Of a stretch of 64,000 bases of DNA, positions 42,801-51,313 are shown one piece after another; position 1 is the first letter of the stretch; the number at the start of each line of letters is the position of its first letter. A program made the position numbers and the translations under genes. The DNA is taken from the NCBI RefSeq assembly GCF_017921895.1, contig NZ_JAFIDN010000009.1, positions 62,001 through 126,000 of the forward strand, written 5' to 3'. The notes beneath the pieces are model-generated. The model saw only the letters and a list, made by a program, of their open reading frames with translations. It ran no database searches and had not been told where the DNA came from. This stretch comes from Natronogracilivirga saccharolytica. Lineage in GTDB: Bacteria; Bacteroidota; Rhodothermia; Balneolales; Natronogracilivirgulaceae.

Positions 42801-45209
42801 ATGACTTTTCGCAGTGTCGGCATAGCCCTTCGCAATATCAGTATTCCGCTTTCTGTTGGTGTCGCCTCGGTATCGGTGATTTCATTTCAGCTGGTGATCA
42901 TGCAGATTCTGTCGATCACCCAGTGGCACCATTTCGCCTATATGGTCATATCCATGGCCATGCTGGGCTTCGGGGCTGCCGGAACAGTGCTGGCCCTGTT
43001 CAGAGAGTGGATGAAATCGCACTTTGAGGTGCTGCTGCCGGTATTGTACCTGCTGTCAGGCATTTCGATGGCCGGAACCGCCTGGATGGTTGGTATATTT
43101 GGTGATTTTGACGCCTTTCTTCTCTTCTTCGAGCGGGCACAGATTGGCCTGATGGTCTTCTCATATCTGATTTACTGCCTGCCCTTCTTTTTCAGCGGCC
43201 TTGCCATCACACTGGTTTTTTATTGCAAGGTGGATGAGATCAGCAAACTCTATTTCTTCAATCTGGCAGGATCTGCAGCCGGCGCCCTGTTTGTTATCCT
43301 GCTCTTCTGGATACTTCCGCTCGGATATGTTGCCTCTGTTCTGGCGCTTCTGCCACTGACTGCCGCCTGGCTTGTACGGCCGGATTCGCTGCCCGTCCGC
43401 TCACTTACCATAGCCGGACTTCTGTTTCCTGCAGCCGGGCTTCTCTTTCCTGTTACTCCCGAAACATCGGAATACAAAGCGATATATGCAGCCAGACAGC
43501 TCCCCGATGCCGAAATCGTTCACGAAACATCCAGTCCCTACGGTTTGCTGCAGGTAGTCAGTGCCCCCGCTCAGCGATTTGCTCCGGCGCTCAGCCTGCA
43601 GCACCGTGGAGAGCCGCCCGTCCGTGATGTCATGTTCAACAACGGTGAGTATTTCGGGACACTGCTGGGAATCCTCGATCCTGAGGATGGTCCGCACATT
43701 CTGGACTACACCACACGCGGGCTGCCTTTTGCCCTGCGTGATCAAAAATCGATGCTGGTTCTCAAAGCCGGCACCGGAACCGACGTTTCGCAAGGCGTCT
43801 ACCACGATGTGGAGCAGATTACGGTGGTCGAGCCGCACCGGCAGTCCAACCGGTTGCTGATCCGGGATCATCCGGAATGGATCGATTCGCTGTACCGTCA
43901 TCCCGCAGTGAATGTTTACGGCAACAGTGTGCGGACCTGGCTTGCAGGTTCTGATAAACAGAAAATGGATTTGGTGGTGCTTCCGGTTCTTGGTGCTTTC
44001 GGCGGAACCTCGGGGGTGCATGCGTTGCAGGAGCAGTACCATCTGACACACGAGGCCTTTGAAGCGTACTGGGAACAGCTGGCCCCCGACGGCATGATTT
44101 CCGTTACCGCATGGGATGAGCACCCGCCCCGGACATCGCTGAAGCTGCTTGCGACCTGGCGGTCAATGCTGGATACGCATGGCAAGGATGAACCAGCCGA
44201 TCACATCATGGCCGTCAGAAACTGGGGGACGATAACATTTCTGATGAGCCGGTCGCCCTTTACATCAGCCGAACGGGATAAGGCACGCGAATTTTCACGG
44301 GACCGGTCGTTTGATCCGCTCGTGATGTCGGACATCCGCGCCGAAGAGCGCGAGCGCTTCAACGAAACCGAAGATCCCGGATTTTTCGACTATGTGGATA
44401 CCCTTGTATTCGGCAAACCGGAGCGGTTCCTTGAGGGCTACACTTTTGACATTTCTCCGGCAACCGACAACCGGCCGTTTTTCTCCCATTTCATGACGCT
44501 CGAAAGCATTCCGGAGCTGCGTGAGATGTACGGGGATGATCAAATCCCGTATATGGAGCTTGGCTTTGTAATGGCCTGGGCAACGCTTGTGCAAATTGTG
44601 GTCGCTTCCATTGTGCTGATCATATTGCCGCTGTTCCGGGTTGGATGGAAGGGAACCCGCCGCCGGTGGACATTTCTCTATTTCAGTGGTATCGGTACAG
44701 GGTTCATGTTTTTCGAGATGGTTCTGATACAGAAGCTTGTGCTATATCTCGGTCAGCCGGTTTATGCCACAGCCGCGGTTCTGGCTGCGCTGCTGCTGTT
44801 TTCCGGTATCGGCAGCCGGTTCTCATCCAGGCTTCCGGCAAACAGAACGGCACTTGTCCGGACGGGACTGACCGTAGTTGCCCTGATCGTTTTATACACA
44901 TTCCTGCTGATGCCGCTGCTGAGTGTGACGATGTCCTGGCCGGTATTTGGCAAGGTGCTGACCGTGGCCCTGCTGCTGGCGCCCCCGGCATTTTTCATGG
45001 GTATGATGTTTCCCTTTGGTCTGCGGCGCCTCTCCGGCAGCAATGACACCCAGATCCCGTGGGCATGCGGAATTGACAGCTGCCTGTCGGTATCGGCTAC
45101 AGCGCTGGCCACAGTTGTGGCGCTGGGATCGGGATTTGGCCTGGTGATGGGCATCGCTGCGGCAGCATACGGGCTGACGACACTGGCCGCACTGCGGATG
45201 GGAGAGTGA
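42801..45209 (+). CDS. Polytopic membrane protein with spermidine-synthase-like domain
   Basis: An 802-residue protein. Residues 1-225 hold about seven membrane helices, with LYFFNLAGSAAGAL, a motif common in membrane-fused spermidine-synthase-like proteins. Residues about 230-590 are a soluble domain with a Rossmann methyltransferase/aminopropyltransferase pattern (ILDYTTRGLPF, LVLKAGTGTDVSQG, NVYGNSVRTWL), where the usual DGG-type glycine loop is degenerate. Residues about 595-802 add more helices. The substrate is unknown. It is 4 bases after the exported PCMT, so they are almost certainly co-translated, and both domains are SAM- or decarboxy-SAM-type. Confidence 0.75.
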   Translation: MTFRSVGIALRNISIPLSVGVASVSVISFQLVIMQILSITQWHHFAYMVISMAMLGFGAAGTVLALFREWMKSHFEVLLPVLYLLSGISMAGTAWMVGIFGDFDAFLLFFERAQIGLMVFSYLIYCLPFFFSGLAITLVFYCKVDEISKLYFFNLAGSAAGALFVILLFWILPLGYVASVLALLPLTAAWLVRPDSLPVRSLTIAGLLFPAAGLLFPVTPETSEYKAIYAARQLPDAEIVHETSSPYGLLQVVSAPAQRFAPALSLQHRGEPPVRDVMFNNGEYFGTLLGILDPEDGPHILDYTTRGLPFALRDQKSMLVLKAGTGTDVSQGVYHDVEQITVVEPHRQSNRLLIRDHPEWIDSLYRHPAVNVYGNSVRTWLAGSDKQKMDLVVLPVLGAFGGTSGVHALQEQYHLTHEAFEAYWEQLAPDGMISVTAWDEHPPRTSLKLLATWRSMLDTHGKDEPADHIMAVRNWGTITFLMSRSPFTSAERDKAREFSRDRSFDPLVMSDIRAEERERFNETEDPGFFDYVDTLVFGKPERFLEGYTFDISPATDNRPFFSHFMTLESIPELREMYGDDQIPYMELGFVMAWATLVQIVVASIVLIILPLFRVGWKGTRRRWTFLYFSGIGTGFMFFEMVLIQKLVLYLGQPVYATAAVLAALLLFSGIGSRFSSRLPANRTALVRTGLTVVALIVLYTFLLMPLLSVTMSWPVFGKVLTVALLLAPPAFFMGMMFPFGLRRLSGSNDTQIPWACGIDSCLSVSATALATVVALGSGFGLVMGIAAAAYGLTTLAALRMGE

Positions 45210-45395
45210 ACGGATTACCGCTGTTTTCGGCGGAATTGACAGACCACATTGGTAATCAAGCCGAAAAAATTGTTAAATTCCCGTCGAATTCCCGCGAACG
45301 GACCAAGTCATCATTTAGAACGAATTAGAACGAAATCAACCGCTATCCGGAAACTTCTGGTCAAAACCGGGAGAGGCCCGGCAAATCAAAACGAC

Positions 45396-45974
45396 ATGAT
45401 TACGAAATATACCCGCTGTTTTCTCATTCTTCCTCTGCTCCTGGCCACAATGACCATGACTTCATGCAACGATTCTGCAGAAGATGGACGTCAGTTTCTC
45501 GAAAACCTGAGCCAGTATTGCGGATACGCCTATGAGGGACGGACCACGGAATTTGCCCTGGGAACCGGTGATGACGACCATCCGCTGGAAGACCCGCGCA
45601 TGCTCATGATTCTCGAGGATTGCTCCGAAGAGGAAATCCGTATTCCCTTCCATGTCGATGACGACACTTCACGGACATGGATTCTGGAAATGAGGGACGG
45701 CACGCTGCATCTGAGCCATGATCACCGCTATCCCGACGGGACCGAATATGATCAGAACATGTACGGCGGATATTCCGACGCGCGCGCTTCCGATGTCAAG
45801 CATTTTTTTCCGGCTGATGAGTTTACCATCGCCGAGCGTCCTCAGCGGGAAATAAATGTCTGGTCCAAGGAAATCGATACGGAAAACGACGTCTATTATT
45901 ACCGGCTTTACCTGGACGGCGAGCTCAGTTTTGAAGCCACTTTCGACCTGGGTGATCCGCTTCCCGTTCCCTGA
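45396..45974 (+). CDS. Small lipoprotein of unknown function
   Basis: A 192-residue lipoprotein from ATG 45396 (MITKYTRCFLILPLLL...TSC, lipobox Cys24). A longer frame from 45249 is rejected because the extra residues are basic and non-signal-like. The mature part contains CGYAYEGRT, EDCSEEEIRIPFHVDDD and HLSHDHRYPDGT, and is acidic. No family is recognised with confidence. It is followed 2 bases after its stop by the AEC carrier gene, which suggests co-transcription. Confidence 0.75.
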   Translation: MITKYTRCFLILPLLLATMTMTSCNDSAEDGRQFLENLSQYCGYAYEGRTTEFALGTGDDDHPLEDPRMLMILEDCSEEEIRIPFHVDDDTSRTWILEMRDGTLHLSHDHRYPDGTEYDQNMYGGYSDARASDVKHFFPADEFTIAERPQREINVWSKEIDTENDVYYYRLYLDGELSFEATFDLGDPLPVP

Positions 45975-45976
45975 TC

Positions 45977-46891
45977 ATGGATCCTTTAGCACCGGCTTTT
46001 TTACTTATTGCAAGCCTGCTGATCGGAGTAATTCTTCAGTTTGTCAAGGCGTTTCCCGATAACAGCTATCTGGTTCTCAATCAGTATGTGATTTATGTCG
46101 CTCTTCCGGCTGTGGGACTCATACATATCCCGGAAATCGAGATTCAGACAGATTTGCTCTACCCGGTTGCAAGCGCCTGGATTATCTTTTTCATGGCCAT
46201 CGTCCTGATCAACATGGCAGGCCGGTGGCTGAGCTGGTCACGACAAACCATAGGATGCATCATTCTGACGGGCGGACTGGGCAACACCCTTTTTATCGGT
46301 TACCCTGTCGCTGAAACCCTTTTCGGCCAGGAGGGACTGAGCATGGCATTGCTGATGGATCAGTCGGGATCGTTTGTCATTGTCAGCACCATCGGTATAG
46401 CAGTAGCCGGAATTTATGCAGCAGGTAAGACAAAAAAACGGGCCCTGCTCCGGCAGGTGGTTACCTTTCCGCCTTTCATTGTATTCATACTGGCTATCAT
46501 TATGAATATTGCAGGAGTAACCACCGGGGGTATTGTTTTGGATGTGCTTGATGTATTTGCAACAACACTGGCACCTGTGGCACTGATATCGGTGGGAATG
46601 CAGCTGAAATTCAGGCAGCGCGGGTATGATTTGCAGCCGATGTCTGTCGGGTTGATATACAAGCTTCTGATTGCACCGGCAATACTGTTTGTGATCTATG
46701 TTTTGATCACCGGCGGTGAAGGTGTTGCCGTGCAGGCAAGCATTATCCAGGCAGCAACTCCACCCAACATAACCGGCTCCATATTGGCAACAACCTACGG
46801 ACTCAATCCGCGTCTCGCATCCCAGATGGTCAGCGTGGGAATTCCGGTTTCCGTTCTTACGATGGCGTTCTGGTACGTGATTATTGCCTGA
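45977..46891 (+). CDS. AEC (auxin efflux carrier) family transporter
   Basis: A 304-residue polytopic inner-membrane protein with about ten helices. Motifs are NQYVIYVALPAVGLIHI, GGLGNTLFIGYPV near helix 4, and ATPPNITGSILATTYGLN near the C-terminal repeat, which match the AEC/PIN-like N-P and GN motifs. Bacterial members carry malate, malonate or other organic acids; the substrate here cannot be inferred. The two-repeat topology is visible. It overlaps transcriptionally with the lipoprotein gene upstream. Confidence 0.85.
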   Translation: MDPLAPAFLLIASLLIGVILQFVKAFPDNSYLVLNQYVIYVALPAVGLIHIPEIEIQTDLLYPVASAWIIFFMAIVLINMAGRWLSWSRQTIGCIILTGGLGNTLFIGYPVAETLFGQEGLSMALLMDQSGSFVIVSTIGIAVAGIYAAGKTKKRALLRQVVTFPPFIVFILAIIMNIAGVTTGGIVLDVLDVFATTLAPVALISVGMQLKFRQRGYDLQPMSVGLIYKLLIAPAILFVIYVLITGGEGVAVQASIIQAATPPNITGSILATTYGLNPRLASQMVSVGIPVSVLTMAFWYVIIA

Positions 46892-46931
46892 CCTTCGCTG
46901 CCGGCCAGGCAGGTATTTTGTAGCACATACC

Positions 46932-46990
46932 AATTCAGCCCGGCAAGTATTAGTGGGGTCAGAATAATCCAGGCTAATTCAGCCCGGCAA
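46932..46990. repeat. Direct 15-base repeat downstream of the AEC gene
   Basis: AATTCAGCCCGGCAA at 46932-46946 and again at 46976-46990 (44-base period) in the gap between two convergent genes. A GCCGGCCAGGC element at about 46902 precedes them. Confidence 0.6.
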
Positions 46991-47029
46991 CCAGTGTGTG
47001 GCGCATAGTGAAATGCCTGCTTTACAGCC

Positions 47030-47554
47030 TTACCGGATCATCGCCTTGATGATTTCACGGCAGAAAGCGGGGAGATCATTCGGGTTGCGGCTGCTGATCT
47101 GATTGCGGTCCACCACGACCTCCTGATCGACCCATTCCGCTCCGGCATTCTTCAGGTCATCCTTGATTCCGGGGGTGGATGTACAGCGGAATCCATCCAT
47201 CACACCGGCTGATATGGTGATCCATCCTGCATGACAAATATGAGCCAGCGGCTTTCCGGCTTCATGAATCTCCCTGGTGAGCTGGAGTACACGCGGATCC
47301 CGCCGCAGTTTGTCCGGCGCAAAACCTCCCGGAATGACAAGAGCTTCAAAATCACCGGATTCCATTTCGTTGATAGCGGCATCAGACCGGCACGGGTAGC
47401 CGTGCTTGCCGGTATAAACAACCCCTTCTTCGGGGCCGGCTACTACAACTTCAGCACCCTCCTCAGTCAGCCGGAGTTTCGGGTACCAGAGTTCAAGATC
47501 TTCATATACATGATCAACGAACATCAATACGCGCTTTCCATTCAGTGTGCTCAT
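47030..47554 (-). CDS. DJ-1/PfpI family protein (type 1 glutamine amidotransferase-like)
   Basis: A 174-residue protein from ATG 47554 (MSTLNGKRVLMFVD), preferred over a longer frame starting at 47602. The nucleophile elbow IPGGFAPDKLRRD and the Cys in HICHAGW, about residue 104, identify the PfpI group. Related proteins act as general-stress chaperone or deglycase/holdase enzymes or as peptidases. It has no signal peptide. It stands alone, divergent in orientation from the AEC gene. Confidence 0.88.
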   Translation of the reverse strand: MSTLNGKRVLMFVDHVYEDLELWYPKLRLTEEGAEVVVAGPEEGVVYTGKHGYPCRSDAAINEMESGDFEALVIPGGFAPDKLRRDPRVLQLTREIHEAGKPLAHICHAGWITISAGVMDGFRCTSTPGIKDDLKNAGAEWVDQEVVVDRNQISSRNPNDLPAFCREIIKAMIR

Positions 47555-47726
47555 AGTTTCTGGATTTAGTAAATATTGGAATGTGGGCAGGACTATCTGC
47601 AACTACTTGGACAACAATGTGACGCGCTGCTTCATTCGGTTTGCGGGTTAGCAGATTGGTAAACAGGATGAACTTTCAAAAAAAATAGCGGCATGCGAAG
47701 CCGGCCGGATAAACGCGACGGGCGCA

Positions 47727-49247
47727 TCAAAATAATGCCGATAACGTCAGTTGAAGTCCGAGGTTGTTTTTATAGACATCCCCGAAGTCGGCAGCAAGAC
47801 TTACCGCCGCAGTATAATCATCACCCAGCCTGGTTTCCAGATCCAGTAAAAAAGACCATTGATCTTTGCGGTCGAAAAAATTGTTGAATCGCACGCCGTC
47901 CGGACGGTCAACGCGCTGTGCTCCGTAATTTCTGCTGTAAGTGGCATATGTGCGGTAATGAACCGGGCCGATATATCCTTTAATTGCCAGATGGTGCCCC
48001 AGCAGCTTGTTGTTGGATACCCCGAGATACTGATCCTCGCTGAAATAGAGCGGGTTTCCGATAGCTCTGCCATAGTAAGTCCAGCCACCGCGATAGGCGT
48101 AGTGATTGTAGTAGTTGACGTAGGCGGGCTCCCAGTCGCGGTTGCCGGTCAGATGGTAACGTGTACTGAGATATTCGTATGAAACGGCCTTGATCAACGG
48201 CCTTTCGGCACCGTTGCGTCGCAGATATCCGCCCCAGAGCCCGTCGCGCAGGCCCGCAAAACGGGCGTTTGGAGTGTCTTCAAGGATGATCTGCCAGATG
48301 AGCCCGAGCTGATAGCCACTGATATTGCTCACTATGGAGAAGTCATAGCTGCCGATGTGGTTCTGAAATGCGTTCGGGGTCTCTCCGCCGCCAATGACCT
48401 CTTTCGAATCTGAGGCGCGCCCGAAAAAAACATCCAGATAATTGCTGAAACTTTCCGGTGCCTGACCGAAGATGGGTGAATATCCGCCCCACTGGGCGAA
48501 ATGAACAAGTCCGCCGTGCAGCTCCACAGGCGCATCTTCGGAAAAAATCCGCAGGTAAAGGTGTTTTTGGTGCAGCTTGACTCCGTCCACAAAACGGTAT
48601 CTGGGAAGCAGTTCGTCATCCACATACCGGTACTCGTCGTCATCCATCCATCCATGGGCAAGCGACGCATTGTAGTACAAAAATCCTGCGGTGCCCGGAA
48701 CCGTTTGATATCCGTCGGTGGAAAAAGTGATTTTGGGCATCGGCCGTGCATTTTTTGATGCGATCAGTGATCCGACCGACATGTCATGATGAACCAGGCC
48801 GAAGGTTTCTCTCTTGCGTCCGGCGGTGAGTTTGAAGTGGCCGTATCCCGCCTGGAAATATGACTCCTGGAAACGGGCGTCAGGTTCGCCTGATGCTCTT
48901 GTCAGAAGGTCGGCTCCGGCAGATAGGGCGATTCCCGATTCGAATCGGTAATTCCATGTCCCGTATAGATTAATAGCAGCGTTTTGACTGCCTTTTTCAA
49001 GCTCACCATACTGATTGGAATGGAACCAGAAGGGCATGTTTCCGGACGTGCCTGCCGCGGCTCTCACCTGCCAGCCCAGTGCAACGTCACCATCGAAAGG
49101 AAATCCCGAAGCAGATGCATCCGGGGCATCGTGTGAGCTGCCGGACAGGGCAGAGGCCTGGCAGTGTGAGAACTGCCACACTGACAGCTGCCAGCCCGAG
49201 AGCAGCAAAACAAACCCTATGATATAACAGATGAAACGGATCATCAT
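47727..49247 (-). CDS. Wzi-like capsule-assembly outer-membrane protein
   Basis: A 506-residue exported protein. Signal peptide about 1-28. The rest is a run of amphipathic strands ending in the aromatic-rich final strand LQLTLSALF, as in outer-membrane barrels. The motif pattern GRKRETFGLVHHDMSVGSL, with later WGGYSPIFG, matches the capsule assembly Wzi family of Bacteroidota. In E. coli Wzi anchors capsule at the surface. Its ATG overlaps the stop of the HD-hydrolase gene upstream by 4 bases (ATGA), indicating translational coupling. No other capsule genes are near. Confidence 0.75.
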   Translation of the reverse strand: MMIRFICYIIGFVLLLSGWQLSVWQFSHCQASALSGSSHDAPDASASGFPFDGDVALGWQVRAAAGTSGNMPFWFHSNQYGELEKGSQNAAINLYGTWNYRFESGIALSAGADLLTRASGEPDARFQESYFQAGYGHFKLTAGRKRETFGLVHHDMSVGSLIASKNARPMPKITFSTDGYQTVPGTAGFLYYNASLAHGWMDDDEYRYVDDELLPRYRFVDGVKLHQKHLYLRIFSEDAPVELHGGLVHFAQWGGYSPIFGQAPESFSNYLDVFFGRASDSKEVIGGGETPNAFQNHIGSYDFSIVSNISGYQLGLIWQIILEDTPNARFAGLRDGLWGGYLRRNGAERPLIKAVSYEYLSTRYHLTGNRDWEPAYVNYYNHYAYRGGWTYYGRAIGNPLYFSEDQYLGVSNNKLLGHHLAIKGYIGPVHYRTYATYSRNYGAQRVDRPDGVRFNNFFDRKDQWSFLLDLETRLGDDYTAAVSLAADFGDVYKNNLGLQLTLSALF

Positions 49248-49783
49248 GAATTTTCAAAGACCTTCGCCAGAAATACGATGTGATCGCCAAGGTCGGTTTC
49301 GATCAGCCCGGCACCTTTGTGGATATCATCCCGGTTAACATTGGCGGCAAATCGCTTGTCTTTCATCTTTTTGGTCACGGATTTGGCTTTCATTCCCCTG
49401 AATCCTTCAGGGCGCATCAGCGCAACAGCGTGCATGAAACCGCTGATCTCGTCACACGCATACAGATACCGTGCTATTTCCGACTCGGGTTCTGCACCGG
49501 TGCGTTCCGGGGCATGAGCGCGGATAGCTTCTATAACTTCCTCGTCCAGACCGGTATCCGGGAAAATGTGATCAAGAGCATAATTGGGATGCTCGTCCGG
49601 CTTCTTTTCCCAGTCAAGGTCATGAAGCAGTCCGGCCAGCCACCAGTTTTCCGTAGTCCGGGTGTCCTTGCCGAGTTTCCGGGCATAGGCCTCCATTGCC
49701 GAAGCTACCATGTGACAATGCCGCTGCAGGTTTTCGTTGGGTATCCACTCCTCAAGAAGTGCCGTTGCTTCGTTCCTGTCCAT
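49244..49783 (-). CDS. HD-domain phosphohydrolase
   Basis: A 179-residue cytoplasmic protein. The HD motif is LLHDLDW (His-Asp, about residue 54) with upstream HCHMVASAMEAYA and downstream HAPERTG and ACDEISGF. It is a small stand-alone HD hydrolase, a type found acting on nucleotides or signalling molecules, with metal ligands visible. It is translationally coupled to the Wzi-like gene by ATGA overlap. The substrate is unknown. Confidence 0.82.
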   Translation of the reverse strand: MDRNEATALLEEWIPNENLQRHCHMVASAMEAYARKLGKDTRTTENWWLAGLLHDLDWEKKPDEHPNYALDHIFPDTGLDEEVIEAIRAHAPERTGAEPESEIARYLYACDEISGFMHAVALMRPEGFRGMKAKSVTKKMKDKRFAANVNRDDIHKGAGLIETDLGDHIVFLAKVFENS

Positions 49784-49830
49784 GCTGTTACCCTTTTGAA
49801 TTATTCTGATTTGATATTCCGTTCTGTCAG

Positions 49831-51048
49831 TCAGTTTTTCTGTTTTCGGGATGTGAATCCGGACAGCTTTTCAGCCAGTGCATTGGTACTTCGCAGTATG
49901 ACCTTTTTTTCATCCGGAACCGGACGAAGTTTTGACGCTTTCCTGGCTACGTCCAGGGCACAACCCCAGGAAAGACCGACACCGGACCCGCCATGTCCGT
50001 AATTATGAATGACCGGTTTTCCGCTGACATTTTTCTGATCGGTTTCGAGACGAAGCCCACCGGGAGTATCTCTTGTGAACCGGTATCCGAAAATGACTTC
50101 TCCTCCGAGCGCCTCAATATTTTTCCCGTATGTATTCATGAAAATATCGCGGTTGATCGAAACCAGCCTGGCGGGGATGGCATTTCCGTTGACCGAGATC
50201 AGTTCGTCATTGTACCATCTGCGAATGTGGGAACGGTCTTCCGGCCGTTGTACACGAAACCGGCTTCCACCGAAAATCAAACCATCCGCGCGCGGATAAA
50301 AATAAAGGTCCATAGGCTTTCCGTGCCGGTCGCAGTACACATCCGCGTCGGGTGTGTATGTATATGAAGGAAAAGGCCCTCCAAATCCATCCGGCAAATT
50401 GCGTCGGGGAATATGAAACAAATGACCGGCAATGTAGACCGGGTCGGCGGGATCATCGAACAGATCGATGCCCGCAGCACCGCTGCAGTTTACGATCATA
50501 TCGCAGGGGAGGGTTTTCAGGCGCTCTCTGTGGAGCTTGATTTTTTCAAAACTGCCTCCGGCCTTTTCGTACATCCCGGCCAGTTCTCTGGTATAAGAGG
50601 GCATTTCAGCAAAATAGTAATCGAATTTCCATCCCTTGACGGTGGCTTCGCTTCGTTTCGGCACCCAATCATCCATTTCATTGACCGTAACCACATTTTT
50701 CATCAGCTCCAGATAGTCCGGCTGAAGACTTTCCGCCTCGGCTCCTCTGGTTTCGGTAATCTCAAAGTGCGTGTTTTTACTGACGGGCAGGATGTCGTTT
50801 TGATGCAGCTTGCCGAAAATGCCGATAGACTTTCGGAAAACGGGATACAGAGTATGGCTGTCAAGATTTCTGGGGATAACGGATGCAGCGGGATAAAGAC
50901 TTGAAAACATCGGATCGGATGTGTCCGCAGGATAATCCGCCCTGTCGTTAGCATAAATGCGCGTCTTGTATCCCATCAATTGCAGGATCAGGGCCGAGGT
51001 GAACCCGTTTATTCCGGCACCAATGACTGCAATGTCGTGTTTTTCCAT
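49831..51048 (-). CDS. D-amino-acid-oxidase-like FAD-dependent oxidoreductase
   Basis: A 405-residue protein. It opens with the FAD-binding IAVIGAGINGFTSALIL and ends with HNYGHGGSGVGLSWGCA, the classical DAAO C-terminal FAD motif. Between them is MIVNCSGAAG. D-amino-acid oxidases deaminate D-amino acids such as D-Ala and D-Asp, making H2O2. In bacteria of this type D-Ala from cell wall is a plausible substrate, which would fit the peptidoglycan locus elsewhere in the window, but the genes are 23 kb apart. It is not a predicted membrane protein. Confidence 0.8.
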   Translation of the reverse strand: MEKHDIAVIGAGINGFTSALILQLMGYKTRIYANDRADYPADTSDPMFSSLYPAASVIPRNLDSHTLYPVFRKSIGIFGKLHQNDILPVSKNTHFEITETRGAEAESLQPDYLELMKNVVTVNEMDDWVPKRSEATVKGWKFDYYFAEMPSYTRELAGMYEKAGGSFEKIKLHRERLKTLPCDMIVNCSGAAGIDLFDDPADPVYIAGHLFHIPRRNLPDGFGGPFPSYTYTPDADVYCDRHGKPMDLYFYPRADGLIFGGSRFRVQRPEDRSHIRRWYNDELISVNGNAIPARLVSINRDIFMNTYGKNIEALGGEVIFGYRFTRDTPGGLRLETDQKNVSGKPVIHNYGHGGSGVGLSWGCALDVARKASKLRPVPDEKKVILRSTNALAEKLSGFTSRKQKN

Positions 51049-51313
51049 CGTGGTTGCGTTTGATGTTATTTTTCAGGTATCGGGATTGCCAATTCTTCTT
51101 GCCTGTTAAAGTTTCCTGATACATATTAATGGCTTCGGGGGCTCAACGCAATAAAAATGTAAGGCCGCACGCCGGTGCACGAAGCAGGTGCGGCTGGATA
51201 TCATTTGTTTGTCGCTGTTGCAATCACTGAATTTTAATTATATATTATATAGATATATAAATATATATAAACGAATTGTACTAACCAGTCAAGGTTGATA
51301 AAAGGCAAGAGGT

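Noticed and set aside
45249-45395. N-terminal extension of the small lipoprotein gene
   Set aside because: The added residues are basic and would spoil the signal peptide; the ATG at 45396 gives a proper lipobox.
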